A stretch of DNA of 64,000 nt. Origin: Limnohabitans sp. T6-20 (GTDB lineage: Bacteria; Pseudomonadota; Gammaproteobacteria; Burkholderiales; Burkholderiaceae_C). Both the position numbers and the translations under genes were made by a program. The DNA is taken from the NCBI RefSeq assembly GCF_003063505.1, contig NZ_NERW01000002.1:434001-498000 (forward strand), written 5' to 3'. Numbering within the stretch: the stretch's first letter is position 1; the number at the start of each line of letters is the position of its first letter. The notes beneath the pieces are model-generated. The model was given only the letters and a program-made list of their open reading frames with translations, was not told where the DNA came from and searched no databases. This document shows, one piece after another, positions 37,301-42,425 of the stretch.

Positions 37301-38898
37301 AAGGCAAAGTGAACGATCAACTGGTCGCTGTGGCCGGAAGTGGCGTGGACTTGAACAACTATGCGGTCACAACCTTGCAAGGTTCTTTGACGATCACGCC
37401 GGCGACCTTGACGGTCTCGGGCATCACCGCCAACACCAAGCAATATGACGGAACCGATGCGGCCACTCTCAGCGTGTCCACGGTTTCGTACAACGGTGTT
37501 GTTCAGGCGGATATTCCCAATGTTTCGGTGAACACGGCATCTCTGCAAGGCTTGTTCTCGGACGCTAATGCGGGGTCGAACAAGGATGTTCTCGTGAGCG
37601 GAATTTCCATCACGGGACCGGCATCTTCCAACTACCAGCTGTCGGGTGGTAACTCCTTGGTGGTTGCAGGCACGATCACGCCAGCACCGCTGACCATCAC
37701 CGGTGGCCATGCCAGCCATGTGTTCAACAACACCACACGCACCAACACCTATTCGGTGAGTGGCACTTTGTATGGCACAGACAGCGTGACAGGGGTGGCG
37801 GGCTTGGGGACGGGCGTGCATGCCGGGACCCATGCGGACAATTTGTCCGCAGCCGACGGCTACGGCATCAGCAACTACAACGTCACCTACGTCAATGGTG
37901 CTTTGACCATCTCCCGTGCGCAGCTCACCGCCCTGGCAACGCCTTTGGCCACCACCTATACGGGTGGCACTACCGTGGCCAACACCACGGCATTGAGTGG
38001 CGTGATTGCCGGAACCGATGTGTCGGGCATCACCAGTTTGGTGTTGGGTTCGCCCAATGCAGGTCTGCGAAACATCATCAACAACGGGACCACGCTGTCG
38101 GGCTTGAATGGCGGCGACTATGAGGTGGTGAGTTCCAATTTGGTGGGCACCACGCCCAACCAGGTCACACCGACCTTGGTTTCTTCGGGTAATGGCGGCG
38201 GCACCATCATGGTGGCCAAAGCACCTTTGAGCATCGCCGGTGCGACAAGCCAGGCCGCTTATACCGGTTCGGCGCAAACCAATACAGCCACGGTGACGGG
38301 TGCTGTCAATGGCGAGGTGATCACCACGTCCGGCAACGCCGTTGCACGCAATGTGGGCGATGTGGTGGCTGATTCACTGCTGGCGGTTGCTGGCAGTGGT
38401 GTGGACTTGAACAACTACGCGATCGCTATCATGCCGGGTTCTTTGGAGATCACTCCTGCCTCGTTTGTTGCTGCACCAGCGGCACCATCTGCACCAGCTG
38501 CGGCATTGGTGATTGAAAAGCCTGCCGATGTGTTCATCTTGCCACCCACACCGCCCGTGTTTTCTGCACCGCTTGATCGCATCAGCGATGTGCTGGCCAA
38601 CGTCAACGGCATCCGTTTGTCACCTGCCGATGAGCCAGCGGCCCAGCCAGGTGCATGCAGTGCAGATTCAGCCGTCTTGTTTGGGGCTGACAGCGATATG
38701 CTGACCGATGAGGCCAAAGAGAAGCTGCGCCAGTGCTGTGCAGCAAACCAAGCCATCACCCTGTCGGGCTTGCGCGGCGCTGAGGGTGCGGGTCAGTACA
38801 ACATCGATCTGGGCAAGCGCCGCGCTCAGGCGGTGCGCAAGTTCATGGAGAACGCCTGTCAAATGCCTCAGGCGGGTCATCCAGGCAAGCCTCAATAA
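28318..38898 (+). CDS. Giant filamentous-haemagglutinin-like exoprotein (TpsA) with MBG/YDG repeats
   Basis: This 3,526-residue exoprotein starts with an extended signal peptide (NKIYKHVTNAKNGQLVSA) and a hydrophobic stretch near residues 60-80. A TPS/haemagglutinin-activity domain follows (about 80-190; VNGGFVTANNNLLISSPGGILVSNGG, where the usual NPNGI reads SPGGI). Next is a beta-helix-like region to about residue 1,600. Residues about 1,721-3,380 are 19 MBG/YDG-type repeats of 60-100 residues, each opening with a PLTITGG-like strand and closing with SNYxITYVNGxLTI. The C-terminus (3,447-3,514) is OmpA-like with four cysteines. Nucleotides about 30,200-33,050 are much more AT-rich than both ends, so the gene looks mosaic. 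It is probably an adhesin or biofilm protein. Confidence 0.9.
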   Translation: MNKIYKHVTNAKNGQLVSAVAAETARTTGGSSTVDATSGQGAATATNWLHAAAGRGLKSLTAGILGMMGVLSYAAAPVGVVVHGQASLVTQGSVLHINQTSQAATVNFQQLNLAKGEGVAVQAQKTSDITLLRVASGMNVNGGFVTANNNLLISSPGGILVSNGGKISAQGEVFMTTQDMAVGQYNKPTAKASTGSLSISGQSVISGSNIVLDAGSVNLNQAKVIAAPATATDGIRVQGANVSIQSSHLSAPGGKIEVTADAQGSGINVQNSTLSAEGGKLIIGVDALGAYAAATTVQGSALSGQSVKLAGRVLNLDSTNSVAAAHTQIQTVDLLVNADMGKLLSSVLQAGSDVVLQGDNSVSMDRDATIAANTSHNTSLSIANTGSQQNNPNAPSSPTTPKPNQVAILGTINLNGGRKSLLVHSAGDLTLDGTRSDVSGDTTFQAVGTIVVNAAQLSTVGDLTIGRDAFGQGALSRQTVVFDSTLNGYNIETSGDTLTTQGVTARTTGGAWLLDPTNITISSAASTGGSLAAAQGQAGATTISTTDIQNAINAGTSVDVVGSGTITLSNNLSFANSTANATLTLDNTSGSKQGITLTGGIAATGTSLTSIFVKSAGGTITVGGAINVTGSINLDNSFGCSVAGCTKDSGFLLNLRNQTTANTNASGGVLVNQALTASGSITLKGATLGNGVPAGIGVSIGSLITAGNGISISGAGGLLSDSTGLGIYVNAGLTATGGDIVIKGQSYNYGIIMRTAQTITAANGSVYIAGSSIVPASSIYTNHGIEFDAGYRIIANNNIDLVGFVGANATTAYGAMNAIGNNGAYNNLLVAKTGYITLSGGTYQGSVTTTKTAGGIAISGLAAKSAGAFTIQGAILDSDLWAVPASGTSANTIGNMPAVNIGNYAVTVTGTTYNGTYDGIQAGAGINIAGSGLNASTIVNLNATKLTNATGDINVSAYNTAGGSNIGITTTGAITQNSNGGDVIFTSNNSISQTGIITLAANNSGFTSDVRYDTRPGNKFSKITTGTLNLTGGVAGSANPINYSILTAGAPILSAGAIVVNGAVTIDNSYATNGVVSGFINETNGAIYAGPGVTPATPTAPPAAVYIAGNVTGSTISIVGAGGTPNQDGLTFDGALSATGDINITGTNNFSGALAAANNTYGIYTNKVFSVLSTNGNVNINGATGGSSASIGSIYGGIYFNNVNATANASQVASITGNKITINGYAANTANDTSGKSMGVGSYGVDYTINPGVATASGQIALSITGTTVNQSNQGINLFTTSGGATGGLGTITSNLNGGNIAFTSNGQIVAIETIDIAKNTSGFDSQIIYNTTSGSNRGVIANYGIVTVASGSTSAVNFQQISNGARIVNNGEINVSGYVNIDNTNGSSTTATLANSNGATITGSITSGSLAGANGVTINTIASGTGIGISDTAPITATTGTVRLTAKSETASSIDLTSSSTITSAGGISVIGSGLASTDGTAGAVSTLGAISNTGANGVLISSTGNTATANVSDSGTGGISITGGYGIAAGTLTNGTITAVGALSNTNGGVISLSMAEPTSTAGVSGIEYAAGITTANATVASNVSYGNVGGVMGAVNAATVNTVNYRNTPTGTSITLQVENYSQVYGTSYSGTIANGWLSNSSNVTVSSVTGSTSGFGIVGGTPTTADVLSSLRFAGNLGGNSNLVQSLTNLSVLGAITSSYGTVNVTPVSGKNTYTITPKALTITGSTALSVYDGVRSYADVSAAGTSYVGLVSSIGGVLTGDSVTSLTRVITTAADTATPISGSAVVGSYVDTLSSAVGSGLSNYTITYAPGAFTVTPAALTITGGNRTTTYNATLQNNATYSVGGLLGTDSVSSVTGVASAMNAGTYNDSLSGALGTGLSNYTINYVNGALTINKAALNIASVAASSVYTASAQTGTYTVTGLQGTVDAVTGVTGLASGTNAGTYTSTLGGATGTGLDNYNITYTNTAPFTITKANATLVGVLNNTAVYSGSAQTNTGAVFTGLLGDDATTISATGYAQATNVAQGTVTDNLSATGVDSGNYNFTVTNGSLRITPKALSVVGAQTTSVYNANTQTNTYTTTGLVGTDAIAVTGSASARNVSTTNDALGVAFTSGAASNYTTTITDGFLKITPATITLSGITAADKVYDSNTTASLSLGSVTTGGVLSTDSVTVNTGTLTGAFSDKNVGSQTVVISGISLSGPDAANYQLSGGTTATTTAAITPKTLNVTGTSLTTTYNGGVQSLAAPVVTGLVTGDNVTIGGNASGTNAGAYNATYTAGGTDAGNYNLVSTAPATLTINKAALVVTANNSGKIVTQADPTLTAQLSGLQGSDTASGLGYTYTTSRASGENAGSYAITPTGAASLTNYTVSYVPGQFTITPAGTVLIKMNPTTSTYGTVVGGTIASVEYVASSGGSLRTLTLKAGTTNVYTDGITGGGEITITPTTSVTSTTNAGTYVGAISNSNSDVSQSNGNFTGVQTIVNTAVVNQASLTLALAPVTKTYDGTAFAAVTGSSVSVTPTGLMNGQTLAGLGGLTYSGAAIGAISASSTPYSLVGSVGSGFANYNVTIAPSTVTINKAPLQITGGTNTYTFDNTSRTNTYSVTSGQLFASDSITGLTGRATRLHAGATADTLSAATGTGLSNYDISYVNGGLTINPAQLLAVATPTRTPAYNGSTAVPNTTVLSGVIAGTSVSGTTSLALSGADVGTQTIINNGTLLSGPNAGDYVVLSSNLANTVTNQVTPNLVSSGNGGGTVVITPAPLTITGGNASYVFNNTTRSNTYSVTSGTLYGSDSVTGVTGLGSGLRANTSANPVYADNLSAASGSGLSNYAITYVNGGLTITPAPLTALATPVATTYSGGTSVANITALSGVIAGTTVSGTTSLVMGSPNAGTQTITNNGTTLSGDFASDYYVVSSNLVGTTPNRVSPSLVATGNGGGTIVVAKAPLTITGATTEAVYNGTQQTNTATVTGAVNGEVITTSGSAVATNVSQGKVNDQLVAVAGSGVDLNNYAVTTLQGSLTITPATLTVSGITANTKQYDGTDAATLSVSTVSYNGVVQADIPNVSVNTASLQGLFSDANAGSNKDVLVSGISITGPASSNYQLSGGNSLVVAGTITPAPLTITGGHASHVFNNTTRTNTYSVSGTLYGTDSVTGVAGLGTGVHAGTHADNLSAADGYGISNYNVTYVNGALTISRAQLTALATPLATTYTGGTTVANTTALSGVIAGTDVSGITSLVLGSPNAGLRNIINNGTTLSGLNGGDYEVVSSNLVGTTPNQVTPTLVSSGNGGGTIMVAKAPLSIAGATSQAAYTGSAQTNTATVTGAVNGEVITTSGNAVARNVGDVVADSLLAVAGSGVDLNNYAIAIMPGSLEITPASFVAAPAAPSAPAAALVIEKPADVFILPPTPPVFSAPLDRISDVLANVNGIRLSPADEPAAQPGACSADSAVLFGADSDMLTDEAKEKLRQCCAANQAITLSGLRGAEGAGQYNIDLGKRRAQAVRKFMENACQMPQAGHPGKPQ
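30200..33050 (+). other. AT-rich segment inside tpsA
   Basis: This stretch of the tpsA reading frame uses many A/T-ending codons (AAT, ATT, GGT, ACA, TTA). The flanking parts of the same gene prefer GC-ending codons. The change is abrupt near both ends and the frame stays open. It encodes the central beta-helix-like region with short Asn/Thr/Gly-rich repeats, which suggests insertion or exchange by recombination. Confidence 0.65.
33480..38460 (+). repeat. 19 MBG/YDG-type repeats in tpsA, with a recent internal duplication
   Basis: I count 19 units starting with strands such as ALTITGG, PLTALAT or TLTVSG. Units 13-15 and 17-19 are near-identical three-unit blocks offset by 1,077 bp (359 codons), for example at 36,604 and 37,681. 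One YDG-like unit (16) lies between them. This points to recent in-frame duplication. Confidence 0.8.
38652..38870 (+). other. OmpA-like C-terminal domain of TpsA
   Basis: Residues 3,447-3,514 read like an OmpA C-terminal module: SAVLFGADSDMLTDEAKEKL, then ITLSGLRGAEGAGQYN, then LGKRRAQAVRKFM. These match the order F..gsa.L, GHTD..G...YN and LS..RA..V. The peptidoglycan-contacting Asp of GHTD is missing (GLRGAEG), while the Arg of the RA motif is kept. Cysteines sit at 3,447, 3,473, 3,474 and 3,514. Confidence 0.6.
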
Positions 38899-38941
38899 GT
38901 GGCTTGCCCCATCCGAGAGCTCAGGGCTTGAGCTCTCGGAT
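38884..38941. terminator. Double hairpin between the convergent adhesin systems
   Basis: GGCAAGCC/GGCTTGCC (38884-38908) brackets the tpsA stop codon. Immediately after it, ATCCGAGAGCTC/GAGCTCTCGGAT (38911-38941) forms a perfect 12-bp stem overlapping the last codons of the leftward M50 gene. Neither is followed by a clear T-run. They may block read-through or stabilise both mRNA 3' ends rather than act as classical terminators. Confidence 0.55.
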
Positions 38942-41023
38942 CACCACTGCCAGCGCGTGCCGCAGGTATTGCCCAGCCAGTGAGTGCGCTTGCGCATCGA
39001 CCGACAGCATGCCGCGTTGCACCGCCATGAGTTCGTGTGTGTAGGCTTCGTTCAGGCTCAGGCTGACCCTGTAAACCCCTTGGTCGGGGAGCCATTTGCC
39101 TTGTTGCTCCCGCACCAAAATGTGCCCGCCTTGGGGTGCCGTGAGCTGCCCGTCGGGCAGTACCCGCGTGGTGTCTTTGTCGATGCTGACCACTTGGGCC
39201 TTCAGTGTGTGTGGTAAGCCCGGCGCGATGAATTGGCCAGACGCGCCGATCGTGATGCGGCGTGCCTGTTCTTCGTCGACCCAGGTCTCGATGCGCCAAG
39301 GCGCATGGCCGATCACCGTGCCCACTTTTTCGTTTTTGTCCAGCCACTGACCGGCTTGCATGTCCGGGTCATGCAGCAAGAAGCGCCCCGCAAAAGGCGC
39401 ATGCGGTTGGTAGCGTTTCTGCATTTGTTGCGCACGGTCGAACTCGGCTTGGGCCGATTTAAGTTGCGTTTGAGACAGCGCCAGCGGCGTGCCTTGTTGC
39501 CCCTCGGGCATGCCCGAAGTGCTGGCTTGCCAGTTCAGACGTTGCCATCGCGATTGCGAGATGTTCATTTGCAGCAACACATCGGGCGCACGCAAGTTGA
39601 CCAGAGCCTGGCCTGCCTTCACTTCTTGCCCGTGGTGGGCGTGCAGCACATCCACCACGGCCGGGCCGGGGGCGTGCACGGGCCACATTTCGGAGGGCTT
39701 GAACAGGGCCGAGACCGATATATGAGTTGGCAGTGGGATGGCAAACAGCAGAAACAGCAAGCCGGCCACGCCGCCGGTGACTTTGGCGCGCGGGCTTTGC
39801 ACGATGGCCGCTTTGCGTGTGAGCCATTCGCGCAATTCACTGCGCAGCGGGAACCAGATGAACCAATAAATTTCGATGGCAAACAGCACCACGCCCAGCA
39901 GTTTGGTGAACAGGTGGTAAACCATCAAGGCGATGCCAATGAACAAGACCAGGCGGTAAAGCCAGGTGGCCCAGGCAAACAGAATGAGGCCGGTTTTTTT
40001 CCAGGCCGGAAAGACTTCGGGTTCGGGCTCGTTCAGCTTGAAGAGCCACTCGCGCAAGCGCCAGCGCGCCAAGGCAAAGCTGCGTTGGTGCAGGTTGGGC
40101 ATCTCCAACAGATCGCAAACGATGAAGTAGCCGTCGAAGCGCATGAAGGGGCTGGCGTTCAGGGCGATGGTGATGCCCAGGCTGACAGACGCCACAAAAA
40201 ACATGGCCGAGCGCAAGGCCCCGTCGGGCAACAAGGACCAGGCCAGCAAGGCCCAGGCGGCCAGCATGGCTTCGGTGGCGATGCCTGCACCAGAGATTTG
40301 CAGGCGCTTGCGGCGGTCGGGGATTTTCCAGGCTTCGTTGGTGTCTGTGTAGGCCATGGGCCACATGACCAGAAAAGCTACACCCATGGTGGGCACACGC
40401 CCACCGTGGCGTTTGACGGCATAGGCGTGGCCCAACTCGTGCAAAACCTTGACGATGAAGAGTGCCACTCCATACGAGGCCAGGCCTTGCAGGGTGAAGG
40501 TGTCGAGCAAGAAGGCGTGAAAGACGTCCCATTGCTGCACCACCTGCGTCATGCCCAGCACAAAGGCCCCCAGCGTGAACCAGCGGAATTTGGCCGAAAA
40601 GAAGACTTCGGCGATGCCCAGCGTTTTTTCGAGCCAGGGGTCAGGCCGCACCAGTGGGAATCTGAAAAACAGGTAGTGGTGAATCAGCCATTGCCACCAG
40701 GTGTTTTGCGCGGCCAGTTTGCGCTCGGCCATTTTCTGGATGCCTTCGGCGCTGTCCACGCGCAAGAGCTGTTGCTCGGTCAGAAATTTCAGGGTTTGCT
40801 CGAGGTCGTCCAGACTGACTTCCAGCGGGGTATCACGTTCGATGGCGTTCACAATCGCCGGGCCGTCGTCCAGGTGCCATCGGCTGAGGATTTCAAAGGT
40901 GAGCCAGTCGATCCTGAAGAACTGTTGGCGCACCGGGTCTTGCAAGACCCAGCTGGGCTGGCCGTTGGCCAGTTTGGGGCCTTCGAACAGGTCGAGTTCT
41001 TCGCGCAGGGAGGGCAGTGCCAT
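38921..41023 (-). CDS. M50 (site-2 protease family) intramembrane metalloprotease fused to a HlyD-like periplasmic domain
   Basis: The first 95 of 700 residues form a PqqD-like winged-helix region (DPVRQQFFRIDWLTFEIL ... LDDLEQTLKFLTEQQLL). A polytopic membrane core (about 110-430) follows with the M50 zinc motif HELGH (195-199) and the second-ligand motif NASPFMRFDGY (Asp297). The intervening PMAYTDTNEAW is typical of the putative peptide zinc-metalloprotease (YydH-like) group. Residues about 440-700 form a HlyD-type periplasmic arm: a split biotinyl/lipoyl region (VVDVLHAHHGQEVKAGQALVNL ... PFAGRFLL), a helix and a barrel. It is the last gene of the operon, one base after the HlyD gene. It may process or guide export of the giant surface protein (inference). 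Confidence 0.85.
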   Translation of the reverse strand: MALPSLREELDLFEGPKLANGQPSWVLQDPVRQQFFRIDWLTFEILSRWHLDDGPAIVNAIERDTPLEVSLDDLEQTLKFLTEQQLLRVDSAEGIQKMAERKLAAQNTWWQWLIHHYLFFRFPLVRPDPWLEKTLGIAEVFFSAKFRWFTLGAFVLGMTQVVQQWDVFHAFLLDTFTLQGLASYGVALFIVKVLHELGHAYAVKRHGGRVPTMGVAFLVMWPMAYTDTNEAWKIPDRRKRLQISGAGIATEAMLAAWALLAWSLLPDGALRSAMFFVASVSLGITIALNASPFMRFDGYFIVCDLLEMPNLHQRSFALARWRLREWLFKLNEPEPEVFPAWKKTGLILFAWATWLYRLVLFIGIALMVYHLFTKLLGVVLFAIEIYWFIWFPLRSELREWLTRKAAIVQSPRAKVTGGVAGLLFLLFAIPLPTHISVSALFKPSEMWPVHAPGPAVVDVLHAHHGQEVKAGQALVNLRAPDVLLQMNISQSRWQRLNWQASTSGMPEGQQGTPLALSQTQLKSAQAEFDRAQQMQKRYQPHAPFAGRFLLHDPDMQAGQWLDKNEKVGTVIGHAPWRIETWVDEEQARRITIGASGQFIAPGLPHTLKAQVVSIDKDTTRVLPDGQLTAPQGGHILVREQQGKWLPDQGVYRVSLSLNEAYTHELMAVQRGMLSVDAQAHSLAGQYLRHALAVVIRELKP

Positions 41024-41024
41024 G

Positions 41025-42425
41025 TCAGATGCCCAGTGTGGTGCGGATCACGGCCAGGGGTCTGCGCAAAATCCAATAGCTCAGGACTGTCCAGCGGCCG
41101 GTGATTTTGGCGGTGCCTTTGAGACCGACACGGGGTGATTGCTCGGGGTCGATGGTGCCGCGGACGCGGTAGGCATAGACGCCATCAGGGCGCTGCACGG
41201 CTTCGTGCGAAAAAAAGTTCAGTTGGGCGCTGACCGGTGACAGCGGGTCGGATTGCAGGTACAGAACGATACTGTCGCCCAGCTTCAAGTCCACCGCATC
41301 GGCGATGGGCAGCCAGGCTTCGACTTCCGCGTCGCCGGTTTTGGCGATGCGCAGGATTCGCTCGCCGATGGCGACCGGTTTGCCGACCCACGAAGAAGGG
41401 TCATCGAACAGCGCCACGCCTTCGGCTGGGGCCTTGACGGCAGAGCGCTGTTTTTGGTCTTTGAGGTACTCGAACTCGGCCCGTTTTTCTTCGATGCTGC
41501 CAGCCTGGCTGGCCAGTTCAATTTTGTATTTGGGATCGGTCAGGGCCATCTGGCTGGTTTGCCGGTACTGGGCCAGTGCCGTTTCGAGCGATTGGCGTGC
41601 CACGTTGACGCGGGTTTCGATCAGCACCGGGTCAAATTCAAAAAGCGACTGGCCTTTTTTGACGGTGCTGTTGGGTTGCACGTCAAAACGCTCAATCACC
41701 CCTTCGATGGGGGCGCGCACCACCACCGGTTGCGCAGGCACCACTTCACCGGATGCGAGCACAGTGGTGCGCACAGGGGCAAACAAAAACAACAGCACGG
41801 CACCGACCACCCAGCTGACTTTGCGGCGGTACCACACGCGGTCTGCGTCGCGGAAGTTCAGCCACTGCCGCCATTGCCGCCAGGACCGGCTGCCCAGCCC
41901 TGCGGTGCGGGCACGCCAGGCGTGCAGCCAGATTTGGCTCCACTCCTGCAGCAGCGCCAGTTCAGCGTCGCTCCATTCCTCGTCGCGGGCCATCAGCAGT
42001 GCACCGGTGGGGTTTCCGGCAGGGTTGCCAGTCAAAGGCACGATCAGCCCGTGGGCGGGCAACCAATCGGCCCAAGTGCTGCGCACGTCTTCGGGCAAAT
42101 CGGCCAACGCCACCCGGGTGGGCAGCCCGTCGCCGAGGGGCTGGCACATGAACAAGGCCTTGAGCCAATCGACATAGGGTGCGTTGTGGTCGGGCTGCAC
42201 CACGCCAGACAAGGCTTGCACGCCGCTGTCCGTCCACCACAGGGCGGCTTGTCTGTAGGGCGTAAGGCTGTGCGTGCCATTGACCAGCATGAAAGCCAAC
42301 TCGTCAGTCGTGCTCGCCATGCGCGCTCGCCTGCCCATTTCGAGCAAACTGAGCAGCGCCTGCGGCACGTTGCCACCTGCAGGTGTGGGTGGACGCTCTG
42401 GCGCGGTGGTTTGAGTTTTAGCCAT
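41025..42425 (-). CDS. HlyD-family periplasmic adaptor with an N-terminal GAF-like cytoplasmic domain
   Basis: This 466-residue protein has a soluble N-terminal region. Residues about 36-172 resemble a GAF domain (DELAFMLVNGTHSLTPYRQAALWW ... HGLIVPLTG ... GALLMARDEEWSDAELALLQEWS). One membrane helix follows (about 203-222). The HlyD/MFP arm comprises the lipoyl half VVVRAPIEGVIERFDVQPNSTVKKGQSLFEFD, a coiled-coil near 265-310, the second lipoyl half VKAPAEGVALF, and a beta-barrel domain. Its ATG lies inside the last codons of the giant gene (8-bp overlap), so the two are translationally coupled. No ABC transporter or TolC gene is adjacent within the window. A cytoplasmic sensor-like domain on a HlyD protein is unusual. 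Confidence 0.85.
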   Translation of the reverse strand: MAKTQTTAPERPPTPAGGNVPQALLSLLEMGRRARMASTTDELAFMLVNGTHSLTPYRQAALWWTDSGVQALSGVVQPDHNAPYVDWLKALFMCQPLGDGLPTRVALADLPEDVRSTWADWLPAHGLIVPLTGNPAGNPTGALLMARDEEWSDAELALLQEWSQIWLHAWRARTAGLGSRSWRQWRQWLNFRDADRVWYRRKVSWVVGAVLLFLFAPVRTTVLASGEVVPAQPVVVRAPIEGVIERFDVQPNSTVKKGQSLFEFDPVLIETRVNVARQSLETALAQYRQTSQMALTDPKYKIELASQAGSIEEKRAEFEYLKDQKQRSAVKAPAEGVALFDDPSSWVGKPVAIGERILRIAKTGDAEVEAWLPIADAVDLKLGDSIVLYLQSDPLSPVSAQLNFFSHEAVQRPDGVYAYRVRGTIDPEQSPRVGLKGTAKITGRWTVLSYWILRRPLAVIRTTLGI

